A DNA stretch of 64,000 nucleotides from Firmicutes bacterium OM04-13BH (GCA_003481745.1 QULP01000006.1:127754-191753); one strand, 5' to 3'; shown: positions 1 to 8,484, counted from the stretch's first letter. The notes: generated by a model from the letters alone, not told the origin. A program made the numbers and translations.

Positions 1-733
1 TCGCTTCCACCTGTTCCATTTTCTGCTGCTGACTCCGTACCGCAGACGGACTCTCCCTGCCTCCGTTTCTTGCCCGCTCTTTCTGCGCTCGTAAAAGTTC
101 TTCCCTGAGCTTCTGCTCCTGCTGTCTCGCCTTACTGCGCGCCTTCCTGCTCATTTTTTTTGCAGCAGCCTTTTTCGCCTCATTTGCAATGGGCGGTTCT
201 ATCTTCACAATTCTGCCTGCCGAATCCTTTTCATTTTCCATATAATCCAGCAGATTCGTCTCTATCATCTCCTCCTGATAGGCAATAGAAAAAATCAGGC
301 GCAGCATTCCATTTACTGCACCAAGCACCACAGTTGTTCCAATCAGCCCCTCCATAGCCGGCATGAAACTTTTCACAAACGGAAACGAAAGTGTCATAAT
401 GCCTGTCCCTCTCACCTGCCATACGCCAACTGCAGATACAAAAAAAGAGAGAACAAAAGCTGTCCAGGAAAATCCCTTTAGCATTCTTACGGAAATCTTC
501 CCAATCTTTCGTTCTCTCAGCCGTCTTGCCATATAAACCGACGGATTGTGTATCGTTATGTGATTCTGCGTATCCCTCTGAAATTCCTGCAGATACGCCT
601 GCAGCCATCTGTTCTTGACCTTTGGAATCTGCTGTAAATCCTTTAAGACTCCACGGTTGCTTTTGTAAACCACCAGCATGGTGATGATACTTACCAGCTC
701 AAAAAGCCAGATTCCGTAATAAAACAATTCCAC
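1..733 (-). CDS. Membrane protein with MotA/TolQ-like topology, C-terminus outside window
   Basis: The frame opens with GTG at 733, seven bases after an AGGAGG box, and stays open to the left edge, so 244 codons are visible and the end is missing. Hydrophobic segments lie at residues about 1-23, 87-105 and 128-150, separated by a basic 60-residue loop. After the third segment comes a long Lys/Arg/Ala/Gln/Glu-rich tail that should be cytoplasmic and partly coiled coil. One membrane pass, a cytoplasmic loop and two further passes recall MotA/TolQ/ExbB proton-channel proteins, but I see no diagnostic motif, so that is only a topological suggestion. It has its own promoter and lies downstream of mtnN in the same direction. 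The function is unknown. Confidence 0.6.
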   Translation of the reverse strand, partial: MELFYYGIWLFELVSIITMLVVYKSNRGVLKDLQQIPKVKNRWLQAYLQEFQRDTQNHITIHNPSVYMARRLRERKIGKISVRMLKGFSWTAFVLSFFVSAVGVWQVRGTGIMTLSFPFVKSFMPAMEGLIGTTVVLGAVNGMLRLIFSIAYQEEMIETNLLDYMENEKDSAGRIVKIEPPIANEAKKAAAKKMSRKARSKARQQEQKLREELLRAQKERARNGGRESPSAVRSQQQKMEQVEA

Positions 734-751
734 AGACAACCCTCCTAGTCC

Positions 752-770
752 GATGCACCTCTTCTGCATC
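752..770 (-). other. Leader hairpin upstream of the membrane protein gene
   Basis: A perfect 6-bp inverted repeat (GATGCA / TGCATC, 7-base loop) lies in the 5' leader of the gene starting at 733, immediately upstream of its Shine-Dalgarno sequence. It could modulate translation or mRNA stability. No U-tract follows it, so it is not an obvious terminator. Confidence 0.4.
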
Positions 771-781
771 TTTATGAGACC

Positions 782-810
782 ATTATATAGCAGAGCTGTC
801 TGTTTGAAAA
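782..810 (-). promoter_or_regulatory. Promoter of the membrane protein gene
   Basis: On the minus strand TTTTCA is followed after 17 bases by a perfect TATAAT -10 box. The predicted transcript starts near 775 and would carry the 752-770 hairpin. It lies in the gap behind mtnN, so the downstream gene need not depend on mtnN transcription. Confidence 0.55.
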
Positions 811-914
811 CAAAAATCGTACGACAAATTCAGTCATCCATGCCTCGAATTTTGTCACACCCACCAGGCAAGGCGGACATTCGCAATCCGCTTATCTGCG
901 TTCAAATTTCAGTT

Positions 915-1613
915 TTACAGCATGAGAAGCAGTTCCTCTACCAGTTTGACAGAATGTAAAATTGCCTGTCTTTCAAAAGTCGGATAATCCACCTGTGCGC
1001 TGTCATCTGCTTTGTCAGAAATCGCCCGGATAATCAGGTATGGTATTTTATTTAAATGCGCTGCCTGTCCGACTGCTGTTCCTTCCATCTCTGTACACCA
1101 GCCATTGGTTCTCTCAATAATCTGATTTTTCAGAGCCTTATCTGCCACAAACTGGTCACCACTTACGACTCTTCCCTCAAATACACTGATTTCCGGATTT
1201 ACTTTCTCGCAGGCTGTCTTTGCCAGTTTTCGTAAAGTTTCATCTGCCGGGAAAGCATGAACATCCATACGCGGAACTTGTCCAATCGGATACCCAAATT
1301 CTGTTGCATCCATGTCATGATACATCGTGTCTGTGGAAAGTACAATATCTCCAATGTTGATTTCTGCTTTTAAAGAACCTGCGATTCCGGTATTAATAAC
1401 TGCATCCACCTGATAATCATCTGCTAGAATCTGTACACAGATTCCGGCATTTACTTTTCCGATTCCGGAACGAACCACAACAACTTCTTTTTTATTTAAT
1501 GTTCCATGGAAAAATTCCATTGCAGCTTTTTCCTTTACCGTTACATCCTTCATCTGCTCTTTTAACATTGCTACTTCTTCTTCCATAGCACCGATAATTC
1601 CAATACGATTCAT
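915..1613 (-). CDS. mtnN: 5'-methylthioadenosine/S-adenosylhomocysteine nucleosidase
   Basis: The 232-aa product has the normal family length. It hydrolyses methylthioadenosine and S-adenosylhomocysteine to adenine plus the ribosyl thio-sugar in the cytoplasm, serving methionine salvage, the activated methyl cycle and autoinducer-2 precursor formation. The N-terminus MNRIGIIGAMEEEV holds the catalytic acid Glu region. NTGIAGSL forms the nucleoside phosphorylase core. The C-terminal part has METGTAVGQ-like MEGTAVGQ and AISDKAD, carrying the substrate-binding Glu and the catalytic Asp. The ATG is preceded by GGAGATAGAGTTAAA and by a consensus promoter. It appears monocistronic. Confidence 0.95.
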   Translation of the reverse strand: MNRIGIIGAMEEEVAMLKEQMKDVTVKEKAAMEFFHGTLNKKEVVVVRSGIGKVNAGICVQILADDYQVDAVINTGIAGSLKAEINIGDIVLSTDTMYHDMDATEFGYPIGQVPRMDVHAFPADETLRKLAKTACEKVNPEISVFEGRVVSGDQFVADKALKNQIIERTNGWCTEMEGTAVGQAAHLNKIPYLIIRAISDKADDSAQVDYPTFERQAILHSVKLVEELLLML

Positions 1614-1663
1614 TTTAACTCTATCTCCTTTATTTCCTTTATCTTAGCCTTTTTGCTATTTTC

Positions 1664-1692
1664 ATCATAACACACTTGCAAATAAGGTACAA
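1664..1692 (-). promoter_or_regulatory. mtnN promoter
   Basis: On the minus strand TTGTAC is separated by 17 bases from TATGAT, a good sigma-A promoter about 50 bases upstream of the mtnN start codon. Confidence 0.6.
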
Positions 1693-1712
1693 TTCTTAAT
1701 CCTTAACTTAAT

Positions 1713-1748
1713 AAAGGGTGCAGACTTTTTCGCTCTGCATCCTTTTTC
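1713..1748. terminator. Intrinsic terminator between surface-fibre operon and mtnN
   Basis: The arms GGGTGCAG (1716-1723) and CTGCATCC (1735-1742) form an 8-bp stem with one G-T pair. A T-run follows on the plus strand and an AT-rich tail on the minus strand. It sits just past the stop of the signal peptidase gene and plausibly ends the minus-strand surface operon. Confidence 0.55.
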
Positions 1749-1770
1749 CTGATTTTCATCCTTACCTTTT

Positions 1771-2337
1771 CTATTCTTTCTTTTCAGATAAGTGTTCTGC
1801 CTCATCCTCATCTTTTTCCCGCTTCGAGTTTATCACAGAGGCAATTCCATGCAGAATCACTGCTCCTAAAATTGCTCCTCCAGCCAGAATTTTCCCATAA
1901 ACTCCAGTCAGCACAAGTGCAATCCCTCCGACTTTTGGAATCGAATAAGCAACCTTTCCAATAAAATTATCATACGGCGCCGGATTCATGTCCTTTGCCG
2001 CATTAGCATCACCTTTTGTGATAAATTCACCCATCAGTACACGATTTTCCACAACGCGGTGCGTAATAATAGAAGCCGCATCCTTTGTTCCATAAAATGC
2101 AATCACATCATCTACCTGAACATCCTTTGGCTCCATCTCTTTAATATAAACCAGACTTCCTGTTGGAATCGCCGGCTCCATACTTCCACTGATTACTGTA
2201 TAAACATGATAATGAAATGCTTTTGGTACGGTAAGCGGCAGGCAGATTACAATTAATAGAATTAATAAAGCAGTGCCCAGTGCACTGCACACAGCAGCCA
2301 CTGGGCTTTTTTTTGTTTTTTTTGTATTCAAGACCAA
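1771..2337 (-). CDS. sipW: SipW-like (ER-type) signal peptidase I
   Basis: The 188-aa protein has a hydrophobic segment at about 18-38, then SGSMEP with the nucleophile Ser52. ITHRV follows with His93 in place of the Lys general base of eubacterial enzymes, then KGDAN with Asp110. A second membrane segment lies at about 135-165. The Ser-His arrangement is the ER/archaeal type seen in SipW, which processes TasA-like fibre proteins. Two TasA-like substrates lie in the same operon, which supports that role. The start appears to be TTG at 2337 after GAAAGGAC. The ATG a few bases upstream opens a different frame. It is the last gene of the surface operon. Confidence 0.85.
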   Translation of the reverse strand: MVLNTKKTKKSPVAAVCSALGTALLILLIVICLPLTVPKAFHYHVYTVISGSMEPAIPTGSLVYIKEMEPKDVQVDDVIAFYGTKDAASIITHRVVENRVLMGEFITKGDANAAKDMNPAPYDNFIGKVAYSIPKVGGIALVLTGVYGKILAGGAILGAVILHGIASVINSKREKDEDEAEHLSEKKE

Positions 2338-2362
2338 TAAGTCCTTTCGTCATGTTGTATGC

Positions 2363-3478
2363 TTATTTCTTTTTAGCCATGTATTTCTTTAATAATACAC
2401 CCATTCCGGCAAGTACTGCAACCCCACAGATGCCAATCGCAACACCTGCTGCAACAGGAAAGCCTTTTTTCACTTTCCCCTGATTTATATCTGCGTCTCT
2501 GGAAAGAGGAGTCTCATCTTCGTCTAAATCCTGAATCTCCTGTGTTCCCTGTGGAGTCTGGTCTTCTTCAATTGTCTGGGTATCCTGAGTACTATCTGTT
2601 CCTGCGTCTGTATCAGTCGTTGTATCGGTCTCTGTTGTTCCTGCCGTTTCGGCGTCCGTATCAGTCGTTGTACCGGCATCTGTGCCTGTTCCGGTTTCTG
2701 TCGTTGTACCAGCTCCTGTACCGGTTGTTCCTGTACCGGTTGTGCCCGTACCGGTTGTACCTGTTCCTGTTGTGCCTGTTCCTGTTGTTGTTCCTGCGGA
2801 TGTCGTAGCCGGTACTGTAATTGTTTCCACATTTGTTGTTCCCGGAACAACTGTTGTTACAGTTGTTGTCTCTCCCGGAATCGTTACAACCGTTGTACCG
2901 ATTGGAGTATAACGGAAGGTAAATACATTTTCTGCGGAATTTTCTGATAACGTCTTTGTGAGCGCTAATGCCTGAGGAGTATATCCTTCCACATACTGAT
3001 AAGCAACTACCGGTTTGTCACCCACATTTCCATAATAGGTATTGCTTGCAAGCAGTTCCTTTCCATCTGCATCCTGATAATTGACTGTATACGCAACCTG
3101 ATTTCCTTTGATTCCATAAGCAACTACATAATCGGCATCGCCTTTTACCGTAACACTGTATCTCGAAGCTTCTAATTCATCGGTTTCACTGTTATCACGT
3201 CCACTCTTACGAAGACCTTTTACATAATATTTATCGCTGTTATTTAACGTTACCACACCATCTTTCTGTACATCGAAAGATACAAAAGCTCCGTATTTTA
3301 GATTGCTCATCACAATCTTACCTGCTCCGTCTGCAAATGTACCTTGATTTCCGGCATAGAATGTAACGGTATAAGTATATTCGTCATCTGCGAAAACAGA
3401 AAGCAGAGAACACTGAAACATCATGCAGAAAGCCACTACAAAAGTTAAAATCTGTCTTAACTTCTTCACTGTCCTCAC
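2363..3478 (-). CDS. MucBP-domain surface protein with Thr/Gly-rich stalk
   Basis: The 371-aa exported protein has a signal peptide (about 1-30, cut near VFADDE). A beta-rich N-terminal domain follows (about 33-125), then a MucBP-like domain (about 128-190; motif NYQDADGKEL, ending FRYTP). Next is a Thr/Gly stalk of repeated TGTGT units (about 190-300), an acidic linker, a membrane segment (about 343-362) and a Lys-rich tail. There is no LPXTG-type motif before the membrane segment, so it looks membrane-anchored rather than sortase-linked. MucBP domains in lactobacilli bind mucin, so adhesion is likely. Its start overlaps the preceding gene by four bases, implying coupling. Confidence 0.7.
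   Translation of the reverse strand: MRTVKKLRQILTFVVAFCMMFQCSLLSVFADDEYTYTVTFYAGNQGTFADGAGKIVMSNLKYGAFVSFDVQKDGVVTLNNSDKYYVKGLRKSGRDNSETDELEASRYSVTVKGDADYVVAYGIKGNQVAYTVNYQDADGKELLASNTYYGNVGDKPVVAYQYVEGYTPQALALTKTLSENSAENVFTFRYTPIGTTVVTIPGETTTVTTVVPGTTNVETITVPATTSAGTTTGTGTTGTGTTGTGTTGTGTTGTGAGTTTETGTGTDAGTTTDTDAETAGTTETDTTTDTDAGTDSTQDTQTIEEDQTPQGTQEIQDLDEDETPLSRDADINQGKVKKGFPVAAGVAIGICGVAVLAGMGVLLKKYMAKKK
2700..2800 (-). repeat. Tandem repeats coding the Thr/Gly stalk
   Basis: Degenerate 15-base units of the type ACAGGAACAGGCACA encode the TGTGT repeats in the MucBP protein. Near-identical tandem units inside a surface gene can change in number by slippage, which would alter stalk length. 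Confidence 0.6.
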
Positions 3479-4278
3479 TCCCCTTTCTCATCCTCGCGAC
3501 GTCTCTTTACTGCCAAAACCGCGATAATCAATACCACAATTCCACTCACCAGTGCAATCGCACTAAACAATAATGCATGCATGGTATCACCGGTCTTTGG
3601 ACTTGTCACCGCTGTTTTTCGGATTGTCGAAGATTTTCCGGTCATTGTCTTTTTGACTACTTTATTTTTACCCTTTTCCACTTTTGTCTTTTTGGAAACT
3701 TTTTCAACTGCAAAATTTAACTGTAATTTTGCAAGTGTATTCTGATATGCATTTCCCTGAGTTTCACCCTCAAGTCCGACCTCTAATTCAACTGTTCCGG
3801 TTTCATTCTTATCCAGACGATCCAGATAGAAATAATCTTCCATGGAATTAGTTGCCTGATGAAGACCTTCTTCTCCGCTTTTCTTATCCTCTCCACCTAC
3901 CGTATCACTGTCATAAAGTACGGTTTCTTCACCGGAAACATCTTTATAAGAAAGTTTGTAAGTATAAGCTCCATTCTCCGCCTGACTCTCATCTTCCAGA
4001 CTCTTCAGGATTTCATTGGACATATACCAGTCTGTCTGAATACTCTCTGAGTTTTTAATTTTCACACCAATTTTCATGGTATCACCAGGAAGCATTCCAT
4101 AAACTTCTTCTGCGATCTCTTTTGAGCTAAAGTTACTGTTTAGCTTATCATTCTTAAAATCTACCGTCCAGTCTTTACTGCTTGTAATCTCTTCTGCTTT
4201 CGCAGTTGTTACCGTGCCAAATGTCATAACAGCCGCCATGACCAGGCACAAAATATTCTTTTTTAACATATCGTGCAC
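3475..4278 (-). CDS. SPKTG-anchored surface protein of the fibre operon
   Basis: The 267-aa protein has a signal peptide ending near TAKAEE (28-30), a beta-rich ectodomain (about 33-195), a Lys/Thr-rich linker, and the sorting signal SPKTGD (226-231). A membrane segment (about 235-257) and the tail KRRREDE follow. The (S/P)PxTG motif is the kind cleaved by class B-like sortases in clostridia, different from the LPSTG of the pilins here. The two class C sortases of this operon are therefore probably not its anchoring enzymes. The ectodomain phrase on DTMKIGVKIKN recalls TasA-associated proteins that cap or anchor fibres, which is inference. The first Met (MHDMLKK) or the second may be the start. 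Confidence 0.7.
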   Translation of the reverse strand: MHDMLKKNILCLVMAAVMTFGTVTTAKAEEITSSKDWTVDFKNDKLNSNFSSKEIAEEVYGMLPGDTMKIGVKIKNSESIQTDWYMSNEILKSLEDESQAENGAYTYKLSYKDVSGEETVLYDSDTVGGEDKKSGEEGLHQATNSMEDYFYLDRLDKNETGTVELEVGLEGETQGNAYQNTLAKLQLNFAVEKVSKKTKVEKGKNKVVKKTMTGKSSTIRKTAVTSPKTGDTMHALLFSAIALVSGIVVLIIAVLAVKRRREDEKGE

Positions 4279-4287
4279 CTCCTGTGG

Positions 4288-5049
4288 CTACTGTAAGCTG
4301 ATACTGTTTCCGTCTTCTGAGACTGTCACATCAATCCCCCATGCACTCTTGATTGCATCCTGTGCATTGTGGGTCTGTACGGCATCGGCTTCTGCATCAA
4401 TCGTAAAATGATATCCATCGTATTCATAAATGGTTTTGATGGTCTTCTTTCCATCTTCTTCGGAAACTACCTGTTCCTTTACCTTTGTTCCGATAGAAGG
4501 GTCAACTGTTAATGTATCACTAATTGCCGGAGCGCTTTCTCCTGCCGGCAAAAGCCTGGTATAATAAAGTACGGTACGCTCTCTTGTTGTTGCACTCTCA
4601 TCAATCACCCAGCCATTGTCTGTGAGCAGATTTAAATCAATCAAATCCGGAGAAAGTCTGGTATTTTTATTTCCGTCTGCGTCAGTCCAGCTCTTTGTAA
4701 GAATGACCCTTACAAATGTATCAATCGAGCCGCTGTTTTGTACGGTTAAGGCTTCATCGTAAGCTTTTCCAAGCGCAAATTTCTCATCTTTTCCAACCAG
4801 ATTTTTAAGAAGTTCTCCATGTTCTTCCATCCACTGATTATCCTTGTCGTAATCTCTTTTACTGATTATTTCACCATTTTCTAGAAGGCTGATACCAATC
4901 TTTGAAACCTCTGCCTGCACTGCATAATTCTCACTGTAATAAGTCAGTGCCGCTCTTGTACTTCCCACGGTACTGCCAAGAATTAAAAATCCGGCCACCG
5001 CAAACAGGAAAACGGGCTTTACAGAAAAGGATTTTTTCTTCTTTTTCAT
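4288..5049 (-). CDS. TasA-like protein with SipW-dependent signal
   Basis: The 253-aa exported protein begins with a Lys-rich n-region and a hydrophobic core. The cleavage context STRAALTYYSENYAVQAEV is typical of SipW-dependent signal peptides (small residues, then a Tyr-rich start of the mature chain). The mature part is a beta-sandwich-like TasA/camelysin-type domain with NSGSIDTFVRVILTKSW. No cell-wall signal is present. It shares one base with the stop of the upstream gene, so the pair is translationally coupled. It is probably a fibre or fibre-accessory subunit. Confidence 0.75.
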   Translation of the reverse strand: MKKKKKSFSVKPVFLFAVAGFLILGSTVGSTRAALTYYSENYAVQAEVSKIGISLLENGEIISKRDYDKDNQWMEEHGELLKNLVGKDEKFALGKAYDEALTVQNSGSIDTFVRVILTKSWTDADGNKNTRLSPDLIDLNLLTDNGWVIDESATTRERTVLYYTRLLPAGESAPAISDTLTVDPSIGTKVKEQVVSEEDGKKTIKTIYEYDGYHFTIDAEADAVQTHNAQDAIKSAWGIDVTVSEDGNSISLQ

Positions 5050-5567
5050 TACTCACCCACCTCCTCAGTCTGCGCAACATCTGCTTTCTTTGTCCAGTCT
5101 GCACTTGGATTTCCCTCTGCATCTAAGATAACAGGTGTACATTCCGAAACAACAATTACATTAAAATCCTTTGGAAGGTTCATGTTACTGATTTTTACCA
5201 ATAATTCTTCGCTCTTTGCCCCAGGAGCTATAACATCAGAATAATAATAATATCCGTCATCTCCCGGCGTCCATTTTCCACTCTCATCAGAGTAGACCAG
5301 TCCTTCCTGATACTGGCTTCCGGCAAATACTTTTACTCTTACATAACATTCGTAATCACCGGTATTTTCAATTTTGATATGCTTCGTCCAATCACTGACC
5401 TCTTCATCCGGAATAACCTCGGTAAATCCAAGACTTAATTCCTGTCCACCCTGTGCTGTTACATAAGTGGTAAAGTAAGCCATGGCACTTCCTACAGAAA
5501 GCCCTGCGGTAAGTGTAAGAGCTGCAGCAGTCAGACAAAGCGTTTTCTTATTCAACTTTTTCTTCAT
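5049..5567 (-). CDS. TasA/camelysin-like fibre subunit
   Basis: The 172-aa protein has the SipW-type signal region GSAMAYFTTYVTAQGG and a mature domain with the family pattern KHIKIENTGDYECYVRVKVF, as in TasA/CalY proteins. These form extracellular fibres in Bacillus biofilms after SipW processing. It is shorter than the partner gene and lacks any anchor, consistent with a polymerising subunit. Its position between the pilin/sortase genes and the signal peptidase ties two fibre systems together in one operon. The assignment rests on signal type, motif and context. Confidence 0.75.
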   Translation of the reverse strand: MKKKLNKKTLCLTAAALTLTAGLSVGSAMAYFTTYVTAQGGQELSLGFTEVIPDEEVSDWTKHIKIENTGDYECYVRVKVFAGSQYQEGLVYSDESGKWTPGDDGYYYYSDVIAPGAKSEELLVKISNMNLPKDFNVIVVSECTPVILDAEGNPSADWTKKADVAQTEEVGE

Positions 5568-5583
5568 TGCTTAACCCCTCCCC

Positions 5584-6600
5584 TTATTCCTGTGCCTGTG
5601 TACTGTCCGTTTGCTGTTCCCAGTCCCAGACACCATCTTCGGCTGACTGTTTCTGGTCATCTGCTGTTTCCTCATTTGGAGTAAATTCAAAATGATTAAC
5701 AACACTTGAACCTCCATTTAATTTACCATCATACTGATTTTCAAATGCTGTGGAAACCATTTCATCCGCTACGATTTGAGTGGTCTGCTCTGCCTCTCCT
5801 GTTGCCTCATAACTTGAACCACTGTAAACTTCGGTTACCGTTATATTTGCGCCCGCCGGAAGTTCCTTTATCACAACACTCTTTGTGCCTGTTCCATCAA
5901 ATACCATGGAAACTACATCACTGTAAACGATTTCTCCATTTACTTTCGCTTCAATATCAAATACAAACGAAGCACCTTTCATTGTCTCATTATAAGAAGT
6001 TAAAGTTTTATCGATTTCAAGGTCACCATATCGTTCCTGTTGGTCTGGTTTTAATCCTGTTGATGTATCATAAAGCCACTCGTCGCTTCCGGTTACATAA
6101 TACTGATTATTCGGCAGGGAAATCAGATACGGTGTAAAACTGTAAATATAATATGGAGACTGCACTTCTTCTGCCTCTACCAGATACATTCCGACTGAAA
6201 GCCCATCCACACTGCCCTTTCCTCCAATCAGATTATCAGAAGCTGTTGGCTTTGTCTGGTTTTCTTCTACCACCTTCACTGCACTCTTGGCTTTCTCTTC
6301 CCATTCTTGTGCTGTTGTCTTACTGCTGATGGAATCCAGCTTCAAATCCTCAAATCCGGCTAAGGTCTGATACTCTCCATATTGATTCACATCTGCTACC
6401 TTATACATGCGAACCGGAATTGTCATATTCTCCCCTGAAAGTTCCGGATAAACCGCATCCATCTCAAATTTCACAGAACACTGCCGGTCAGTTTCAATAC
6501 TGATAGCAGCCTGAACTTTGGACATTACTACGGTGGAAAGTGTCAACACCAGAGCCAGAGCCAATGCGCTTCCTTTTTTTAGTTTTTTCTTCATCTTCAC
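5584..6600 (-). CDS. Minor pilin with DUF5979-like domain
   Basis: The 338-aa exported protein has a signal peptide to about residue 31. The first beta domain (about 33-190) shows the pilin pattern of an isopeptide-forming D1 domain, including GKGSVDGLSVGMYLVEAEEV. The second domain (about 195-295) is DUF5979-like: DLEIDKTL, then ASFVFDIEAKVNG, KSVVIKELPAGANITVTEVY, and the closing Asn in STAFENQ. The C-terminus is acidic and Gln-rich with no sorting motif or membrane segment, so it may be an ancillary subunit joined by the class C sortases or a broken relative of an anchored pilin. It directly follows the sortase genes. Confidence 0.7.
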   Translation of the reverse strand: MKMKKKLKKGSALALALVLTLSTVVMSKVQAAISIETDRQCSVKFEMDAVYPELSGENMTIPVRMYKVADVNQYGEYQTLAGFEDLKLDSISSKTTAQEWEEKAKSAVKVVEENQTKPTASDNLIGGKGSVDGLSVGMYLVEAEEVQSPYYIYSFTPYLISLPNNQYYVTGSDEWLYDTSTGLKPDQQERYGDLEIDKTLTSYNETMKGASFVFDIEAKVNGEIVYSDVVSMVFDGTGTKSVVIKELPAGANITVTEVYSGSSYEATGEAEQTTQIVADEMVSTAFENQYDGKLNGGSSVVNHFEFTPNEETADDQKQSAEDGVWDWEQQTDSTQAQE

Positions 6601-6650
6601 ATTTCCTCCCCTCTGATAACAGATAAGTAACTATCCTGTACTGAAAAGTC

Positions 6651-6697
6651 TTTCTTGTTCTTTCTTGTTCTTTCTTATTCTTTTTTATTCTTTTTTG
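6651..6697 (-). repeat. Four and a half tandem 10-bp units at the sortase 3' end
   Basis: The plus strand reads TTTCTTGTTC twice, then TTTCTTATTC, TTTTTTATTC and a partial copy, exactly in 10-base register. The array covers the last codons of the downstream sortase gene and the leader of the minor pilin gene. Copy-number change would alter only the sortase tail and the intergenic spacing. Confidence 0.7.
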
Positions 6698-7560
6698 TGT
6701 TTCTTCTTTCCAGGTTTAATCAGGAACTTCATCAAAAGTATTACAAGTAAAGTTACCGATAATCCAAGTATCAGATAAATCATGTAGTAATTCTGAATTG
6801 ATTTCAACATGGATTCTGCGGCTGTAGATTCTATCTCTTCCTCTCCGTTATACGGTACTCTTGTGCCACGAACTAAAAGTCTGTGAGAGTTTACACCGTA
6901 CGGCGTACAGGTAAATAGCGTTACATAATCCTGACCCTCTTCAATCTGGAGAGCCTTTTGAAGCGTCTCATTGTCATCCTTATCCACCATATCTAAAATC
7001 TGGTCAACCTGATAAGCAAGCGTTTCATCCAAAACGTGAATGTAAAACATGTCTCCACGTTCTAACTGGTCAATATCCGTAAACAATCTGGCACTCGGCA
7101 GCCCCCTGTGCGCTGCCAGTACGCTGTGTGTGCTCTCCCCACCGATTGGAAGCTTGGTTCCATTTAAGTGACCGATTCCTGTCTGAAGCACATCATCTGC
7201 TGTTCCATGATAAATAGACAGCTTTACATTAATCTTTGGAATGGATACATATCCCATGACACCGTCATTTCCCACATTTAAAATCTGCCAGTATTCGGTA
7301 TTTTTAATATCGTCTCCATTTTCTCCAAAAACATCACCAAATATATTGTTATGGATAATCGTATCATTAAAAGCATTCGCTTTTTCCCATTCCTTTGTAA
7401 AATCCTCTTCTGCCATCTTTCCGATTAACTCTTCATAAGATGAAATCAATTGATTCTGCCGGTATGTATTCCACTGGTTAGAAACTGTTGGATAAATCAA
7501 GATTGCAAATCCAAGCAGGAACATTAAGCCAAACAAAATACCTGAAATTTTTCTCTTCAT
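6685..7560 (-). CDS. Class C (pilin-polymerising) sortase, second copy
   Basis: The 291-aa protein has an N-terminal membrane segment (about 7-25) and the sortase core with His151 in AAHRGLPSARLF, Cys218 in TLFTCTPYG, and Arg227 in NSHRLLVRG. A C-terminal membrane segment (about 258-281) ends in a Lys-rich tail. Two membrane segments and the TCTPYGVNSHR signature define class C sortases, which link pilin subunits by isopeptide bonds. It lies 9 bases after the other sortase in the operon. The two are clear paralogues, and may have different subunit preferences. Confidence 0.93.
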   Translation of the reverse strand: MKRKISGILFGLMFLLGFAILIYPTVSNQWNTYRQNQLISSYEELIGKMAEEDFTKEWEKANAFNDTIIHNNIFGDVFGENGDDIKNTEYWQILNVGNDGVMGYVSIPKINVKLSIYHGTADDVLQTGIGHLNGTKLPIGGESTHSVLAAHRGLPSARLFTDIDQLERGDMFYIHVLDETLAYQVDQILDMVDKDDNETLQKALQIEEGQDYVTLFTCTPYGVNSHRLLVRGTRVPYNGEEEIESTAAESMLKSIQNYYMIYLILGLSVTLLVILLMKFLIKPGKKKHKKE

Positions 7561-7569
7561 AATACATCC

Positions 7570-8430
7570 CTACTGTTCCTTTGATTTTCTCTTTTTATCA
7601 TAACAATAAAGTATAAGGATAAAGCCTCCTGTTACTGCCAGTCCGATAACCACCCACAACCCATAATTAGTATGGAGACTGACTCCTCCAAGCGGTGTGG
7701 ACACCTCTTCAATATCAGCTGTCTCGTAATCTACTCTGTGTCCTCGAACCAGAAGTCTGTGGCTGTTCACTCCATAAGGAGTACAGGTAAGAAGTGTTAC
7801 CAAATCTTTCTCTTCCTCTACTGCTAAATCATCCGTTTCTTTTGGTTCAACGACTGAAATTTTATCTACTTCATAGCAAAGCACGTCATCTAATATATAG
7901 AGAAGAAAATGGTCTCCCTCTTCGAGTTTATCAAGGTCTGTAAAAAGTGTAGCACTCGGAAGTCCTCTGTGTGCAGAAATTACTGCATGTGTTCCTTTGC
8001 CTCCAACCGGAAGTGAACTTCCTTCAAGATGACCGGCTGCTTTCTGAAGCACCTCGTCTTCTGTTGTATGATAAATAGGAATTTTAATATTAATCTTAGG
8101 CACTTCTATATATCCCATCATACCATCACCACTAAGGTTCAAACAAGAAAAATAATTAGAATTTTCTTCATCGGAAGCCTCTGCAACTGCAAAAGAATCC
8201 GGAAGAACGGATGGCTGAAGAGAATCATTATACGCATCGGCATTTTTCCATTCCTGCTCATAATTAATTTCTCCATCTTTTTCTTTCTGTGCGATTACTT
8301 CTTCATAACTGGATATCAGCTGCTTCTGCCTGTGATTGTTCCACTGATTTGCAACCAAGGGATACAACAGCAAGGACAAACCGGCTAAAAATATAATTAT
8401 AATCAATATCGTAGTAACTTTTTTCTTCAT
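7570..8430 (-). CDS. Class C (pilin-polymerising) sortase, first copy
   Basis: The 286-aa enzyme has an N-terminal membrane segment (about 7-24), catalytic His154 (SAHRGLPSATLF), Cys216 (TLLTCTPYG) and Arg225 (NSHRLLVRG). A C-terminal membrane helix (about 252-275) precedes a basic tail. It acts at the outer face of the membrane, joining LPXTG pilins into a shaft. It follows the major pilin gene but is separated from it by a strong terminator hairpin, so it should be expressed below pilin level. Confidence 0.93.
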   Translation of the reverse strand: MKKKVTTILIIIIFLAGLSLLLYPLVANQWNNHRQKQLISSYEEVIAQKEKDGEINYEQEWKNADAYNDSLQPSVLPDSFAVAEASDEENSNYFSCLNLSGDGMMGYIEVPKINIKIPIYHTTEDEVLQKAAGHLEGSSLPVGGKGTHAVISAHRGLPSATLFTDLDKLEEGDHFLLYILDDVLCYEVDKISVVEPKETDDLAVEEEKDLVTLLTCTPYGVNSHRLLVRGHRVDYETADIEEVSTPLGGVSLHTNYGLWVVIGLAVTGGFILILYCYDKKRKSKEQ

Positions 8431-8484
8431 CCGGGCTCTCCTTATTGTTGTATTTTTTGTCAGGTTTCAATTTTCTGTGAAATG

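Noticed and set aside
231..608. 125-codon minus-strand frame
   Set aside because: It is a shadow of the GTG-started membrane protein frame, which has the ribosome site, hydrophobic segments and full openness to the edge.
2363..2480. Sortase signal in the MucBP protein
   Set aside because: The residues before its membrane segment contain no LPXTG or variant. Only a membrane anchor is supported.
2524..2912. Several overlapping frames over the Thr/Gly repeats
   Set aside because: Low-complexity Pro/Val/Leu or Gln/Arg translations come from repeat DNA read out of phase. The MucBP frame explains the region.
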